A DNA stretch of 64,000 bases from Pirellulales bacterium (GTDB lineage Bacteria > Planctomycetota > Planctomycetia > Pirellulales > JALHPA01). Shown piece after piece: positions 16,959-25,834 of this stretch. Each line of letters begins with the position of its first letter. The first letter of the stretch is position 1. The position numbers were made by a program, and so were the translations under genes. The stretch is taken from contig JANRLT010000021.1 in the NCBI GenBank assembly GCA_033762255.1, positions 62,001 to 126,000 on the forward strand, written 5' to 3'. Below the pieces are notes generated by a model. The model was not told where the DNA came from and did not search any database. It saw only the letters and a list, made by a program, of their open reading frames with translations.

Positions 16959-18203
16959 TTATTTATAAGCACTTGGCAAGCGCGACTGGCGCGGCGGTGT
17001 TTTTCCCTGGGAAGTCGCCGGAACCTCGGGAAAAGCCCCTTCCCCGGCGCCGGTATTCACTGGCGGAAAACTTGAATTGCCCGGCGGCAAGACACCTGTT
17101 GTCCCCGCGGGAGCTTCCAACGGGTCCACGATTGCGGGTCGGGGTGAGACCTGCGCGGTGGTGGAACCAGCCAGGATTTGATCCATATTCCACACCCGCG
17201 CGGTGGTGTCAAAACTGCCGGAAACCAGCAAACGGCCCGCGTCATCGGCGGCTAAGGCCGCAATCGTGCCGGTATGTCCGCGCAGGATTGCCAGCTCACT
17301 CTGGGTGGCGGTGTCAAATAGATGGATCAGGTTATCGCTCCCCCCAGCGGCGAGCGATTTTTCTCCGCACCAGGCTAGGGCCATGATTTTACTGCCGCGA
17401 ATGGTGATTTTTATCGGTTGGGGGTTGGCCTGCATTCCCGCGGCCAAGTTCCAAATTTGCAGTTGCTGATCGTCGCCGGCGGTGGCTAAATATGCCCCCG
17501 AAGGCGAAAATGCCATTGCCCGCAGACGCCGCGTGTGGGCGATAACCACCGGCCCCGGAGATGGCGGAGAAAGCCGCCACAATTGCAAGCGTCCGTCGCG
17601 ACCCCCGGCGGCCAACGTTGATCCATCGCGGGAAAAAGCCACCGCCCGCAGATCCTCGCTAGCGGCGGCAAATTGCTGATTCAGGTTGCCGGTGGTCACA
17701 TCATAAATGCGGACATCCTGGGCAAAACCGGCGGCGGCGAGTTCATTTCCGGCAGGGCAAAAACCCACGCTACGAATGGCCAGGGGATGCGCGGGCAATG
17801 TTTTTAACAGTTGGCCATCGTTTACTTGCCACAGGCGAACTTGGCGGTCGTCCCCGGCGGTGGCCAGGATTTGCCCAGCGGGGTGAAAGACCGTGCCCCG
17901 CACCCAATCGGTATGCGACTTTAACGTATGGTGCAGTTGCCCATCGGCCAGATTCCACAACCGGACAATATGATCATCGCCAGCCGTGGCCAAGGTTTGC
18001 AGATCGGGGGAAAGCGCCACACCCGTCACCACCGGCGCGCGGTCGGCGGGAAGTTCCGCCAGATGCTGGATCGTCAGGCGGGGCAGGACCTGGGGTAATG
18101 CCTGATCCGCGTGAACGGTGGACCAGACGCTGCCGCACTCCGCCACCAGACATGCCGCGGCACAGAGGCCCAGAAAATTTCCGCGAGTCATCCGTGACAT
18201 CAT
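16959..18203 (-). CDS. Secreted WD40-repeat beta-propeller protein
   Basis: A 414-residue protein. The signal peptide (MTRGNFLGLCAAACLVAECGSVWSTVHA) may be a lipobox type, since Cys residues occur in the hydrophobic stretch. Seven WD40 repeats of about 40 residues follow, with GDDHIVRLWNL, GDDRQVRLWQV, GRDGRLQLWRL, GDDQQLQIWNL and SFDTTARVWNM at the repeat ends, making one propeller. The last 70 residues are Pro/Gly-rich. Two ATGs at 18203 and 18200 have GGGAG upstream; either could start. It scaffolds protein contacts by family; the partner is unknown. Same strand as the giant repeat protein downstream. Confidence 0.88.
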   Translation of the reverse strand: MMSRMTRGNFLGLCAAACLVAECGSVWSTVHADQALPQVLPRLTIQHLAELPADRAPVVTGVALSPDLQTLATAGDDHIVRLWNLADGQLHHTLKSHTDWVRGTVFHPAGQILATAGDDRQVRLWQVNDGQLLKTLPAHPLAIRSVGFCPAGNELAAAGFAQDVRIYDVTTGNLNQQFAAASEDLRAVAFSRDGSTLAAGGRDGRLQLWRLSPPSPGPVVIAHTRRLRAMAFSPSGAYLATAGDDQQLQIWNLAAGMQANPQPIKITIRGSKIMALAWCGEKSLAAGGSDNLIHLFDTATQSELAILRGHTGTIAALAADDAGRLLVSGSFDTTARVWNMDQILAGSTTAQVSPRPAIVDPLEAPAGTTGVLPPGNSSFPPVNTGAGEGAFPEVPATSQGKTPPRQSRLPSAYK

Positions 18204-18654
18204 CGCCTACTCCCATCCTGGGAAAAGCCGGTTAGGGCAATTGCCGCTAGCAACCGGGCGGCAAAAAAGGTGCGCGCAGGCAGCCTGCCAACGCGCGGTC
18301 TCTAGTGTTATCGACTTAGAGCCTGGAAAGTCCGTAGTCGAAATATGGGATTTTGAGAAAGTTTAACGATTAGGGGGATTGTGTATGCCAGCAGGACGAG
18401 CTGTACCACTTACTATCAAATTTCCCGTGTTGTGCTCAGCTTTTTCATCGCCAAAAACAATTGAGGGCAAAAAGGCGTTTAATTCATTGCGGGCCAAAGG
18501 CCCGACCTATCCCCCAGCCTAGGGCAAGCGCAGCGTCGCCCTAGGTACATGGAAAGAAATAAATGGAAGGGCCAACGGCCCGATTCACCCACTGCGACAA
18601 CCAGATAAAAGCTAACATACCTCTGAGAGGTTGGGGCCGAAGCCCAAACTACGT
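18204..18654. repeat. Intergenic region with palindromic repeats
   Basis: Holds two copies of a GGGCC-N3-GGCCC hairpin (18491-18503, 18569-18581), a long palindrome CCTAGGGC/GCCCTAGG (18518-18545) around the core GCGCAGCGTC, and a TTGGGGC/GCCCAA pair near 18630. The structure resembles chromosomal REP/BIME elements. No gene is seen. Confidence 0.7.
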
Positions 18655-19851
18655 TTATTCCGCTTCAGCGGCGGCTGGTTTTGCCGGTAAAAACTCCACG
18701 GTCTGGCCATCGATTTTATATGCTAGGCCGCTTTCCGCCACCAAAGCCGCTAGCAACTCATCCAAAGTCGCTTCCTTGACCGCCAGCTTAACCGGCTTGT
18801 CCAAATTGATCCCCGCCTGACGCAATGCCGTCTTGTCCAACTTGGCGGTTAATTCCAAACGGGGTAAAAGTGTCTCGATCGCCGTGGCCAGGGGAAGTTC
18901 TAGCTTCAACGTGTAACGCTTTTGACCCTCCGCAACGCTGGTCACCTTGGCGGGTTTATTTGCCAGCAGGTTTTGTAGCAACTGGTGCTCCTCGGCGGTC
19001 CCCCGCAGCGTGATTTTTTTGCCAGCAATTTCCATCTCCCGCTTGACGCCCAGTTTCTCTAGCTTTTGGCGTAATTGCGCGGGATCGGCAAAGGTGTATT
19101 GGCGGCTGACAAGGATTTTTTCCAGTTCCGCGGGAATGGGAATCAACGTGATCGAACGGCCATCGGCGGACCATTCCCACGTTAGGCCAAACTGCGCTAA
19201 AAACAGCGTGGACCGTTGAATCGTGGTCAAAGGAGGCCAAGATTTTTCCGCCCAAAGATCGTGTGGCAGTTCCCGGGGGTTGGTCGGGGTGACGCCCGCG
19301 GCGGTGGTGATTTGAGCGAGCAACTTATCTACAGCAGTCGCCTCGGGCCAAGACCACGCTTGCGAGGTTGTCCAGGGTTTGCGTAGCGGCGCGGGTATGG
19401 TGGCGAGCCGCTCGGTTTGCCACAGCGCCAGCGTGTTAAGCTTGGCGGCTGTATCGGGGGGGCCCAGGTAGATGACGCTTTCACCAATGGAAACGCCCAA
19501 TTTTTTGGCGGAAGCCAGTTTCTTTAACAATAGCTCCAGCGGTTCGCTATTTGCCGTATACTCTACAAACTGCTCGGGATCGACCCGACGGTCGAGCACA
19601 ATGCAAATTTTGTGAACGTCACTGATACGGGCCAATACCTGCCGCAGGGGAATGCGCACCCAACTGCCATCAACCGGCAGGGCAAGCTGGCGCTCCAGCG
19701 CGGAGCCGGTCAGGTATTTGGGTTTGGGTAAGGCGGGAGCGGGGGGAGTAGCTTCCGGTTTAACGGCGGGCGGGGGTGTTTGGGCAGTGGCGACAGGAAA
19801 GTAGATGGGGAGAGTGGTTAATAAGATTATTATCGAGTTTGCGAATTTCAT
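18655..19851 (-). CDS. Exported protein with STN-like (secretin/TonB N-terminal) domains
   Basis: A 398-residue exported protein. The signal peptide is KFANSIIILLTTLPIYFPVATA, then a Pro-rich stretch. An STN-like unit follows near residues 60-120 (RIPLRQVLARISDVHKICIVLD ... NSEPLELLLKKLASA). A second is at the C-terminus (KPVKLAVKEATLDELLAALVAESGLAYKI). A YTFAD...LRQKLEKLGVK segment between them resembles secretin N-domains. The secretin pore domain is absent. The ATG at 19851 follows a weak GGTGG; a GTG three codons earlier is possible. It resembles the C-terminal parts of the two membrane proteins at 47.8-53.5 kb. Function is unknown; periplasmic location is likely. Confidence 0.7.
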   Translation of the reverse strand: MKFANSIIILLTTLPIYFPVATAQTPPPAVKPEATPPAPALPKPKYLTGSALERQLALPVDGSWVRIPLRQVLARISDVHKICIVLDRRVDPEQFVEYTANSEPLELLLKKLASAKKLGVSIGESVIYLGPPDTAAKLNTLALWQTERLATIPAPLRKPWTTSQAWSWPEATAVDKLLAQITTAAGVTPTNPRELPHDLWAEKSWPPLTTIQRSTLFLAQFGLTWEWSADGRSITLIPIPAELEKILVSRQYTFADPAQLRQKLEKLGVKREMEIAGKKITLRGTAEEHQLLQNLLANKPAKVTSVAEGQKRYTLKLELPLATAIETLLPRLELTAKLDKTALRQAGINLDKPVKLAVKEATLDELLAALVAESGLAYKIDGQTVEFLPAKPAAAEAE

Positions 19852-19885
19852 ACTTACCACCAGAGTTTGGGGAAATGCCGTATTT

Positions 19886-19978
19886 AACCGCGAAGCGGTT
19901 TCACTCTATAGCCCAGGGTCGCGCAGCGCACCCTGAGCGAGCAATTACCACACTATATCATAAACCCCTATGGGGTTT
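19886..19978. repeat. Composite palindromic repeat upstream of the STN gene
   Basis: Three hairpins in a row: AACCG-CGAAG-CGGTT (19886-19900), CAGGGT/ACCCTG around GCGCAGCG (19914-19935), and a perfect AAACCCC-TAT-GGGGTTT (19962-19978). The last lies just after the aldolase stop on the minus strand and could help end that transcript. Related units are at 26555 and 45315-45531. Confidence 0.75.
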
Positions 19979-20006
19979 CACGATGATAACCGGCGGTTGA
20001 ATCTGT

Positions 20007-21314
20007 TTACCCACCTAAAAACACCCGCCGCAATTCCTCGATCACCGTGTCACCCATGACCGTGACCGGGCCCAGCGCGCGGCTATGAATCAGGGCCTCG
20101 GCGGTGGTTTCCAAGACTTCCAGCCGGTCAAACGCATCCAACACACTCTTGCCTAGCACTAGAACGCCATCATTGTCGATAATCGCCGCGGGCTGTTGAG
20201 GGCCAACCACTTCGGCCACCGCGGTCCCCGCTCCAAAGTGCGGCCCATAGGCAATGCGCCGCACATCCCGCAAAAAAATATAGCTTTCCGGGATGGTCCG
20301 CGCATCTAGCGCTTCATGGGTGACCGAATAAGCCGTCGCATGCACGGGATGGGCCAGCACGATGGCCCGCACCTCCGCATGCTGGCGATAAATACTTTGA
20401 TGCAGTCGGCTAGCGCGGCTGGGATATTGTCCCGCCGCGGCGGTGTTTCCGCGCACTAGCACTAAATCCGCGGGCTGCAACTCATATCGGTCGCGCTGCG
20501 AAGGAGTGATGACAAAGCGTTCTTCATCCAATCGCGCCGAAAAGCTCCCTTCCGTGCTAATGAGCAGTCGTTGCCGCACTCCGCGCCGCGTAAATTCACA
20601 CAACTCCCGCCGCAATTCCAACTCCTCCGCGCCGGGAGGTGGAAAATTCGCCGGGCAAAAGTCGCTTCGTCGCGCCGCGGACTCCGCCAGTTGGGTCGCC
20701 GTTAAATGATGCATCGTACCCAGTTGGCGGGCCTGAATGATCGTCTTGGCCGCGAACTCCAACGCCTCAAATCGTTCAAACGCTTGCGCCAGGGTACTGC
20801 CACCCACGACCACGCCATGATTTTCTAACACGACGCAAGTAGGCAGCGTCTGATCGGCGGTCGCGGTCATAAATGCGTGCGCGATGTTTTGGCCCAGTTG
20901 CCGACTCCCCGGCAAGCCATACGGAGCAAAGCCAGGCTGGCCACAGACCTGATGCGCCTGGGGAAACAACCGCGTGTCCGGCGTTTGGCGGGTCATGCTA
21001 AACGCGACCAGGGACGTGGGATGGGCGTGAACAATTGCCCGCAAGTCCGGTCGCGCGGCGTAGATCGCCTGATGAAAAGGCAATTCGGACGACGGCGGAT
21101 GCAGACCGATTGATTCGCCGCCGGGCCGCACACAAACCATGTCGGTCCGCCGCAGGCTCCCTTTATCCACCCGGGCGGGAGTAATCCAGATCTGCCCCGT
21201 ATCATCCACGACAGAGAGATTTCCCCCCGACGTGGTGGTCATGCGAAACTGGTAAATCCGCTGCATGACGGATAAAAGCTGATCGCACGGGGGAAGCCAC
21301 TGGGTTGCGTGCAT
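20007..21314 (-). CDS. Tandem class II aldolase/adducin protein, second half metal-site degenerate
   Basis: A 435-residue fusion of two class II aldolase/adducin domains (as in fuculose- or ribulose-phosphate aldolases, normally about 210-230 residues). The first half (residues 1-200) keeps the catalytic Glu in SSELPFHQ, the two zinc His of IVHAHP and the third His in LENHG, so it should bind metal. The second half (about 220-435) aligns throughout, but the Glu is Ala in SRASRLHQ, the first His is Leu in IVLAHP and the third is Asp in IDNDG. Only one half is likely to be an enzyme. Neighbours give no clear substrate. Confidence 0.85.
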   Translation of the reverse strand: MHATQWLPPCDQLLSVMQRIYQFRMTTTSGGNLSVVDDTGQIWITPARVDKGSLRRTDMVCVRPGGESIGLHPPSSELPFHQAIYAARPDLRAIVHAHPTSLVAFSMTRQTPDTRLFPQAHQVCGQPGFAPYGLPGSRQLGQNIAHAFMTATADQTLPTCVVLENHGVVVGGSTLAQAFERFEALEFAAKTIIQARQLGTMHHLTATQLAESAARRSDFCPANFPPPGAEELELRRELCEFTRRGVRQRLLISTEGSFSARLDEERFVITPSQRDRYELQPADLVLVRGNTAAAGQYPSRASRLHQSIYRQHAEVRAIVLAHPVHATAYSVTHEALDARTIPESYIFLRDVRRIAYGPHFGAGTAVAEVVGPQQPAAIIDNDGVLVLGKSVLDAFDRLEVLETTAEALIHSRALGPVTVMGDTVIEELRRVFLGG

Positions 21315-21508
21315 GGGGAAGCAAAAAATTCCGGGACTTTATCCAAAGTAGCCTATTCTGTGTGCCACTCTGGCGCAAACTGCACAGAGTTTTTCACGGA
21401 GAAGACTGGGGGAACGGGTTACATCTCTTTCGCATCTCTCCTAATTGAATCTCGCTGTGTGAATATCCCGGCGACCTCCACCAATTCTGTGGCCGGATTC
21501 GATGCGGT

Positions 21509-23125
21509 TCACTGGCTGACCCGGCGGCGAATTTCGTCAACCACGTCGTCGGCCTTGACACGCCATTGTTCCAGGGAATCGCGGTCGCGAATGGTCACGG
21601 TGTTATCCGTGAGGGTTTGGCCATCCACCGTGATGCAGTACGGCGTGCCAGCTTCGTCCTGGCGGCGATAGCGGCGGCCCACCGCCCCCTTTTCGTCATA
21701 AAAGGCGACCATCTGTTTTTTTAGCCCGCGATAGATGGCCTGCGCGATCTCCGGCATGCCGTCTTTTTTGACCAGGGGGAATACCGCCGCTTTGATCGGA
21801 GCCAGGCGGGGATGAAACTTCATCACCACGCGGGTTTGCATTTCTCCTTTTTCGTCCGGGGCCTGATCCTCGTGATAGGCCTCGCATAAAAACGCCAATG
21901 TGCCGCGGTCCGCCCCAGCGGATGGTTCAATCACATGCGGTATGAACCGTTCATTCGTCAGATCATCGCGATAGCTCAGGTCCTTGCCGCTGCCGCGATG
22001 TTTGGGCTTGCCGTCGGGACCTGGCTCGACCTTTAATTCCGGTTTAGAGTTGGGATCGAGCTTCCCCTCCATGTGGCTGCGCAGGTCAAAGTCTCCCCGA
22101 TGGGCGATCCCCTCCAACTCGCCAAATTCCCCCGGGGCCAAAAATGGAAACGCGTATTCAATGTCCGCCGTTCCGCAGGAATAATGGCTTAGTTCATCCG
22201 TGTGATGCTCGCGCATTTGCAGTCGCTCGGGCGACAATCCCAAATCCAAATACCACTGAAACCGGCGATCCCGCCAGTATTGGTACCATTCGCGCGAGGA
22301 GTTGGGATGGCAAAAAAACTCGATCTCCATCTGCTCAAACTCGCGCGAGCGAAATGTAAAATTTCGCGGAGTAATCTCGTTGCGAAAGCTTTTGCCGATT
22401 TGCGCGATACCCACCGGCACGCGCACCCGCGAGCTATCAATCACGTTCTTAAAATTGACGAAAATCCCTTGCGCGGTTTCGGGACGCAGAAAGGCCACGT
22501 CGTCCTCACCCCCCAGGGCGCCGATGAATGTCTTGAACATCAGGTTAAATTCGCGCGGGTCGGTCAAGGTGCCGAGTGTCTTGGCATCCACGCCCAGGAC
22601 GTCGCTCTTGGCGGCCTGCAACTGAGAGTACCGCACGACATCCCCTTCCCACTGCAACTCGCCGGCGTCTTTATTTCGCAGATTAAAAAATTTGAGGGCT
22701 TTTTGCTGCAATTCCTCGGCCTCTTTTTCCGGCTCGGCCATGGTCGTGACAAAGATGCGCTTATCTGCATAACGGACCCAGCGCCCGCGGATATGGTCGT
22801 GGCGATAGCGCTTTTTAGACTCTGTGCAATCGACCATAAAGTCATGAAACAGATCATAATGCCCCGAACACTTCCAAACCTGCGGATGCATGATGATCGA
22901 ACAATCCAGGCCGCACATGTCAAACGGTTCGGGCGCGCCGGGGGGGGCGGTCAACTCGTCATGGCCGCTAACCATGTCCCGCCACCATGCTTCCTTAATG
23001 TTTCGCTTGAGCTCCACGCCCAAGGGGCCGTAATCCCAAAATCCGTTCAGGCCACCATAGATTTCGCTGGATTGAAAGATAAACCCCCGGCGTTTGCACA
23101 GCGAAACCAGCTTGTCCATGTCCAT
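21509..23125 (-). CDS. glyS: Glycyl-tRNA synthetase, alpha2 class II type
   Basis: Charges tRNA-Gly with glycine. The 538-residue protein is the eukaryote/archaea-like dimeric form, not the bacterial alpha/beta pair. It has the N-terminal SSEIYGGLNGFWDYGPLG, motif 2 region RNEITPRNFTFRSREFEQME, the glycine-binding REHHTDELSHYS segment, and a C-terminal anticodon-binding domain (MKFHPRLAPIKAAVFPLVKK ... KKQMVAFYDEKGAVGRRYRRQDEAGTPYCITVD). The ATG at 23125 is used; another is two codons on. tRNA-Leu lies 57 bases upstream on the same strand. Confidence 0.96.
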   Translation of the reverse strand: MDMDKLVSLCKRRGFIFQSSEIYGGLNGFWDYGPLGVELKRNIKEAWWRDMVSGHDELTAPPGAPEPFDMCGLDCSIIMHPQVWKCSGHYDLFHDFMVDCTESKKRYRHDHIRGRWVRYADKRIFVTTMAEPEKEAEELQQKALKFFNLRNKDAGELQWEGDVVRYSQLQAAKSDVLGVDAKTLGTLTDPREFNLMFKTFIGALGGEDDVAFLRPETAQGIFVNFKNVIDSSRVRVPVGIAQIGKSFRNEITPRNFTFRSREFEQMEIEFFCHPNSSREWYQYWRDRRFQWYLDLGLSPERLQMREHHTDELSHYSCGTADIEYAFPFLAPGEFGELEGIAHRGDFDLRSHMEGKLDPNSKPELKVEPGPDGKPKHRGSGKDLSYRDDLTNERFIPHVIEPSAGADRGTLAFLCEAYHEDQAPDEKGEMQTRVVMKFHPRLAPIKAAVFPLVKKDGMPEIAQAIYRGLKKQMVAFYDEKGAVGRRYRRQDEAGTPYCITVDGQTLTDNTVTIRDRDSLEQWRVKADDVVDEIRRRVSQ

Positions 23126-23181
23126 AAATGTGGGAAGCGGTCAAAAAAAGTGATGAAGTCAATGAGAAAATCCGAAAAAAC

Positions 23182-23266
23182 TCCGGGTGGCGAGACTCGA
23201 ACTCGCACGGGCGTTACCGCCCAAGGGATTTTAAGTCCCTAGTGTCTGCCATTCCACCACACCCGG
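23182..23266 (-). tRNA. tRNA-Leu (anticodon UAA)
   Basis: An 85-base class II tRNA. The acceptor arms CCGGGTG/CACCCGG pair over seven bases, with discriminator A. The anticodon stem AGGGA/TCCCT encloses CTTAAAA, giving anticodon UAA. A long variable arm (GGGCGG/CGCCCG region) and a T arm GCGAG-TTCGAGT-CTCGC are present. CCA is not encoded; a run of six T follows almost at once and may terminate the transcript. Confidence 0.95.
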
Positions 23267-23546
23267 GTAAGAACTGGGCAAGTACCTATGATTCGGAGGA
23301 ATCAGGTGACAATTATCCCATCCATGTGTTACGCCCATCTAGTGAAGGATTTGCGGAGGATTGCGGTAAAATAATAGCGTTCCGACGGTCGCGTATCCTG
23401 CCATTCCCCCAAATTCGCCCAGCGGCTAAAATTCTGGCACCAGTTTAAACAAATCGGGATGTTTTTAATAGGCATCCTCCCGGACCACTTTTTCCAAGAT
23501 CATTCCCTGTCCCGATTGGTTCGCACATACACGACCATCCAGTTTT

Positions 23547-24026
23547 ATGCCCGGTTTTTTGCAATATTTGTTTCCCACCCGTGCATCATTGATGCTGGAT
23601 GTGGTGTTTTTGGCTATGTTTTTAGTCGTGCCAACCCTGGCCGTCAGTATTCAACTGGCCAAGCGCAAACAATACACCCTGCACAAAATTACCCAAACCG
23701 TTTTAGGGGCGGTGCTGCTGGTGGCGGTTTTGGCGTTTGAGATTGATATGCGATTTTACACCCAATGGCGGGCCTTGGCCGAGCCGTCCCCTTACTACGC
23801 CAATGGGTTGGTCAGCCAAAGTTTAATGTTGCATCTGTGCTTTGCGGTCCCCACGCTTGTATTATGGATTTTGGTAACTGCGCGGGCGTTAATGAATTAT
23901 CCCAATCCCCCCCGCCCCGCCGCCGAAAGCAAATTTCATTTATTTTGGGGGAAAGTCGCGGGCCTGGGCATGGTGGGGACGGCCGTGACGGGCTGGTTGT
24001 TTTATTATTTGGCGTTTGTGGCGTGA
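23547..24026 (+). CDS. DUF420 membrane protein
   Basis: A 159-residue integral membrane protein with four hydrophobic segments (LMLDVVFLAMFLVVPTLAVS, TVLGAVLLVAVLAFEID, LHLCFAVPTLVLWILVTARA and GLGMVGTAVTGWLFYYLAF). Conserved His residues sit near the membrane faces (LHKITQ, LHLCF, FHLFWGK), as in DUF420/YozB-like proteins often linked to heme-copper oxidase assembly. No oxidase genes are in the window, so the role here is open. The ATG at 23547 is the first in frame. Confidence 0.8.
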   Translation: MPGFLQYLFPTRASLMLDVVFLAMFLVVPTLAVSIQLAKRKQYTLHKITQTVLGAVLLVAVLAFEIDMRFYTQWRALAEPSPYYANGLVSQSLMLHLCFAVPTLVLWILVTARALMNYPNPPRPAAESKFHLFWGKVAGLGMVGTAVTGWLFYYLAFVA

Positions 24027-24125
24027 GTTGGAGAAGTGAAGGAGTAGAGGCTGGAGGAGTGGAGCAGTTTTTGCGCGTTAACATAATTCCTCCATTACTC
24101 CACTACTTCAAACTCCTTCCCCCCG

Positions 24126-25187
24126 CTACAACTCCACGCCCAACCGCGCCATGACGACTTTCATATCTTCCCACACGTCTTTCTTGGCGGCGGGGTTACG
24201 CAGCAAATACGAGGGATGGTACGTGCAGTACAGGGGTATCCCGCGATAGTCGTGCCACTTTTTGCGCAGTTTGCCAATCGAGATCTGGCTATTCAACAGG
24301 CACTGTGCCGCGGTCGTTCCCAAACAAACAATCACCCGCGGGTGCACAATCTCTAACTGCCGTTCCAGGTAGCCGCGGCAATTGGCCACTTCCACCGCTT
24401 CCGGGGGACGATTTCCCGGTGGCCTGCATTTGAGCACATTGCAAATGTAAACCTGCTCCCGCGTCAATTGGCATGCCTCGATAATCTTGGTCAGCAACTG
24501 CCCTGCCCGACCCACAAACGGCACGCCGGTCTCGTCCTCGTCCGCGCCGGGGGCTTCCCCCACCAGGCACAGCTCCGCCGTGCAACTTCCGTCGTGAAAC
24601 ACCGTCTGCGTCCGGGTGCTGGCTAACTCGGCGCAGCGCGGGCAGCCAGCGACTTCCCGGGCAATCACTTCCAGCCGCATGGGCCGCTCTGCCGCGGGGA
24701 CCACCTCGGTTATGGGATTATTTTTTAAGGTTGGTTGGGTTGACATATTTTCCGCCGAAATCGCGGTAAACGGTGGTTTTAGGGGGGGAATTTCCAGCTT
24801 GCCCAAATTGTTAGCGGGAGGGAATGTTGGCTTCGCCATAACTGGGCTAGCCGGGAGGGGCATCATGGCTGGATTAGACTGCGGAGCCGGTACCCCAGTG
24901 ATAGCACGACCCGGGCCTGACGCGGGGGGCGCGGCCGGTTTTTTTATAGCGGGGGGGGGAACCGCCGGATCATCTTTTATTCGTGGGGAAACCGCCTTAT
25001 CCGCACTTTTATGCGACTGAACCAGCGCTAATGATTCTGCTTCGGCGACACCCATGACTTGCAAGGTTTGCAGCATATCACGTACCGCTTGTTCCCGCGG
25101 ACGCATCAGATCCTGCAGGCCGGCCCGCTCCCAACTTTGCACTAATTGCAGCAGGGCGGTTTGCATATTGATTATATCCGTGGGCAT
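24126..25187 (-). CDS. Type 4/5-like uracil-DNA glycosylase with long proline-rich N-terminus
   Basis: Base-excision repair enzyme that removes uracil from DNA. The C-terminal 190 residues carry the iron-sulfur family motifs: GCPRC, motif A GEAPGADEDETGVPFVGRAG, the later Cys pair in YICNVLKCRPPGNR, VCLGTTAAQ and motif B HPSYLLR. The N-terminal 150 residues are low-complexity Pro/Ala-rich and have no recognised fold; ordinary members are about 200-230 residues in total. AGGAG six bases before the ATG at 25187 fixes the start, so the extension is translated. It is divergent from the OsmC gene. Confidence 0.9.
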   Translation of the reverse strand: MPTDIINMQTALLQLVQSWERAGLQDLMRPREQAVRDMLQTLQVMGVAEAESLALVQSHKSADKAVSPRIKDDPAVPPPAIKKPAAPPASGPGRAITGVPAPQSNPAMMPLPASPVMAKPTFPPANNLGKLEIPPLKPPFTAISAENMSTQPTLKNNPITEVVPAAERPMRLEVIAREVAGCPRCAELASTRTQTVFHDGSCTAELCLVGEAPGADEDETGVPFVGRAGQLLTKIIEACQLTREQVYICNVLKCRPPGNRPPEAVEVANCRGYLERQLEIVHPRVIVCLGTTAAQCLLNSQISIGKLRKKWHDYRGIPLYCTYHPSYLLRNPAAKKDVWEDMKVVMARLGVEL

Positions 25188-25367
25188 GGCGCTCCTTGGC
25201 GATCTACTCGTATGAAAAACTTGAATTCAACAGAAATTCCGCACAGTACATAAAAAGTGACGGAAGTGGGGTTAGCCGCGCTGGTTGCCTTTGCAAAACA
25301 GCGGTCTACAATGGGTTGGCCTGACGGCAAATGCCGCAATAAAATCAATTCTAAACACTGGAATGGA

Positions 25368-25784
25368 ATGATGTCCACGACCACCGTTACTTATCGCGGA
25401 TCCCTGCGGACCGAAGCGCGGCATCATGAAAGCGGCGGCACTCTGTTGACCGATGTCCCCACGGAAATTGGCGGCACAAACAGCGCCCCTTCCCCCAGCG
25501 ACCTGCTGGCCGCGGCGCTTGGCGGGTGTTTGCTGGTCACGATGGCCATGCTGGCCGAAAAACGCGGGATCAACCTAACAGGGGCGACGGCGCTGGTACG
25601 GAAAGAAACTTCCACGGATTCGCCCAAACGGATCATCAGCCTACAATCTGTCTTGACCATACCCGGCGGGGCGCAACTGACCGCCGAACAGCGCGAAATC
25701 CTGGCCAAAGCGGAAAAATACTGCTTGGTGCATAATAGCCTCCACCCGGATATTTCTGCCCCGGTCGAAATTATTTGGGCGTAG
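25368..25784 (+). CDS. OsmC family protein
   Basis: A 138-residue member of the OsmC/Ohr fold, thiol-dependent peroxidases in characterised cases. It has the family segment SPSDLLAAALGGCLLVTMAMLAEKRG, where the Cys of GGC is in the usual reactive position. The second reactive Cys is in AEKYCLVHNSL. The start is one of the two adjacent ATGs at 25368/25371; upstream in-frame codons would add a non-conserved tail. It is followed after 50 bases by a nitroreductase on the same strand, so a redox or detoxification pair is plausible. Confidence 0.88.
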   Translation: MMSTTTVTYRGSLRTEARHHESGGTLLTDVPTEIGGTNSAPSPSDLLAAALGGCLLVTMAMLAEKRGINLTGATALVRKETSTDSPKRIISLQSVLTIPGGAQLTAEQREILAKAEKYCLVHNSLHPDISAPVEIIWA

Positions 25785-25834
25785 TCATTAATCTATGAAG
25801 TTACCCATTTTTTCCCACATTTTTTTCCTGAACT

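Noticed and set aside
22202-23242. Plus-strand 346-codon frame across the glyS gene and tRNA
   Set aside because: Antisense to glyS and overlapping the tRNA; no family features.
25188-25367. Extended N-terminus for the OsmC protein
   Set aside because: The added residues do not resemble the family and the gap is needed for divergent promoters.
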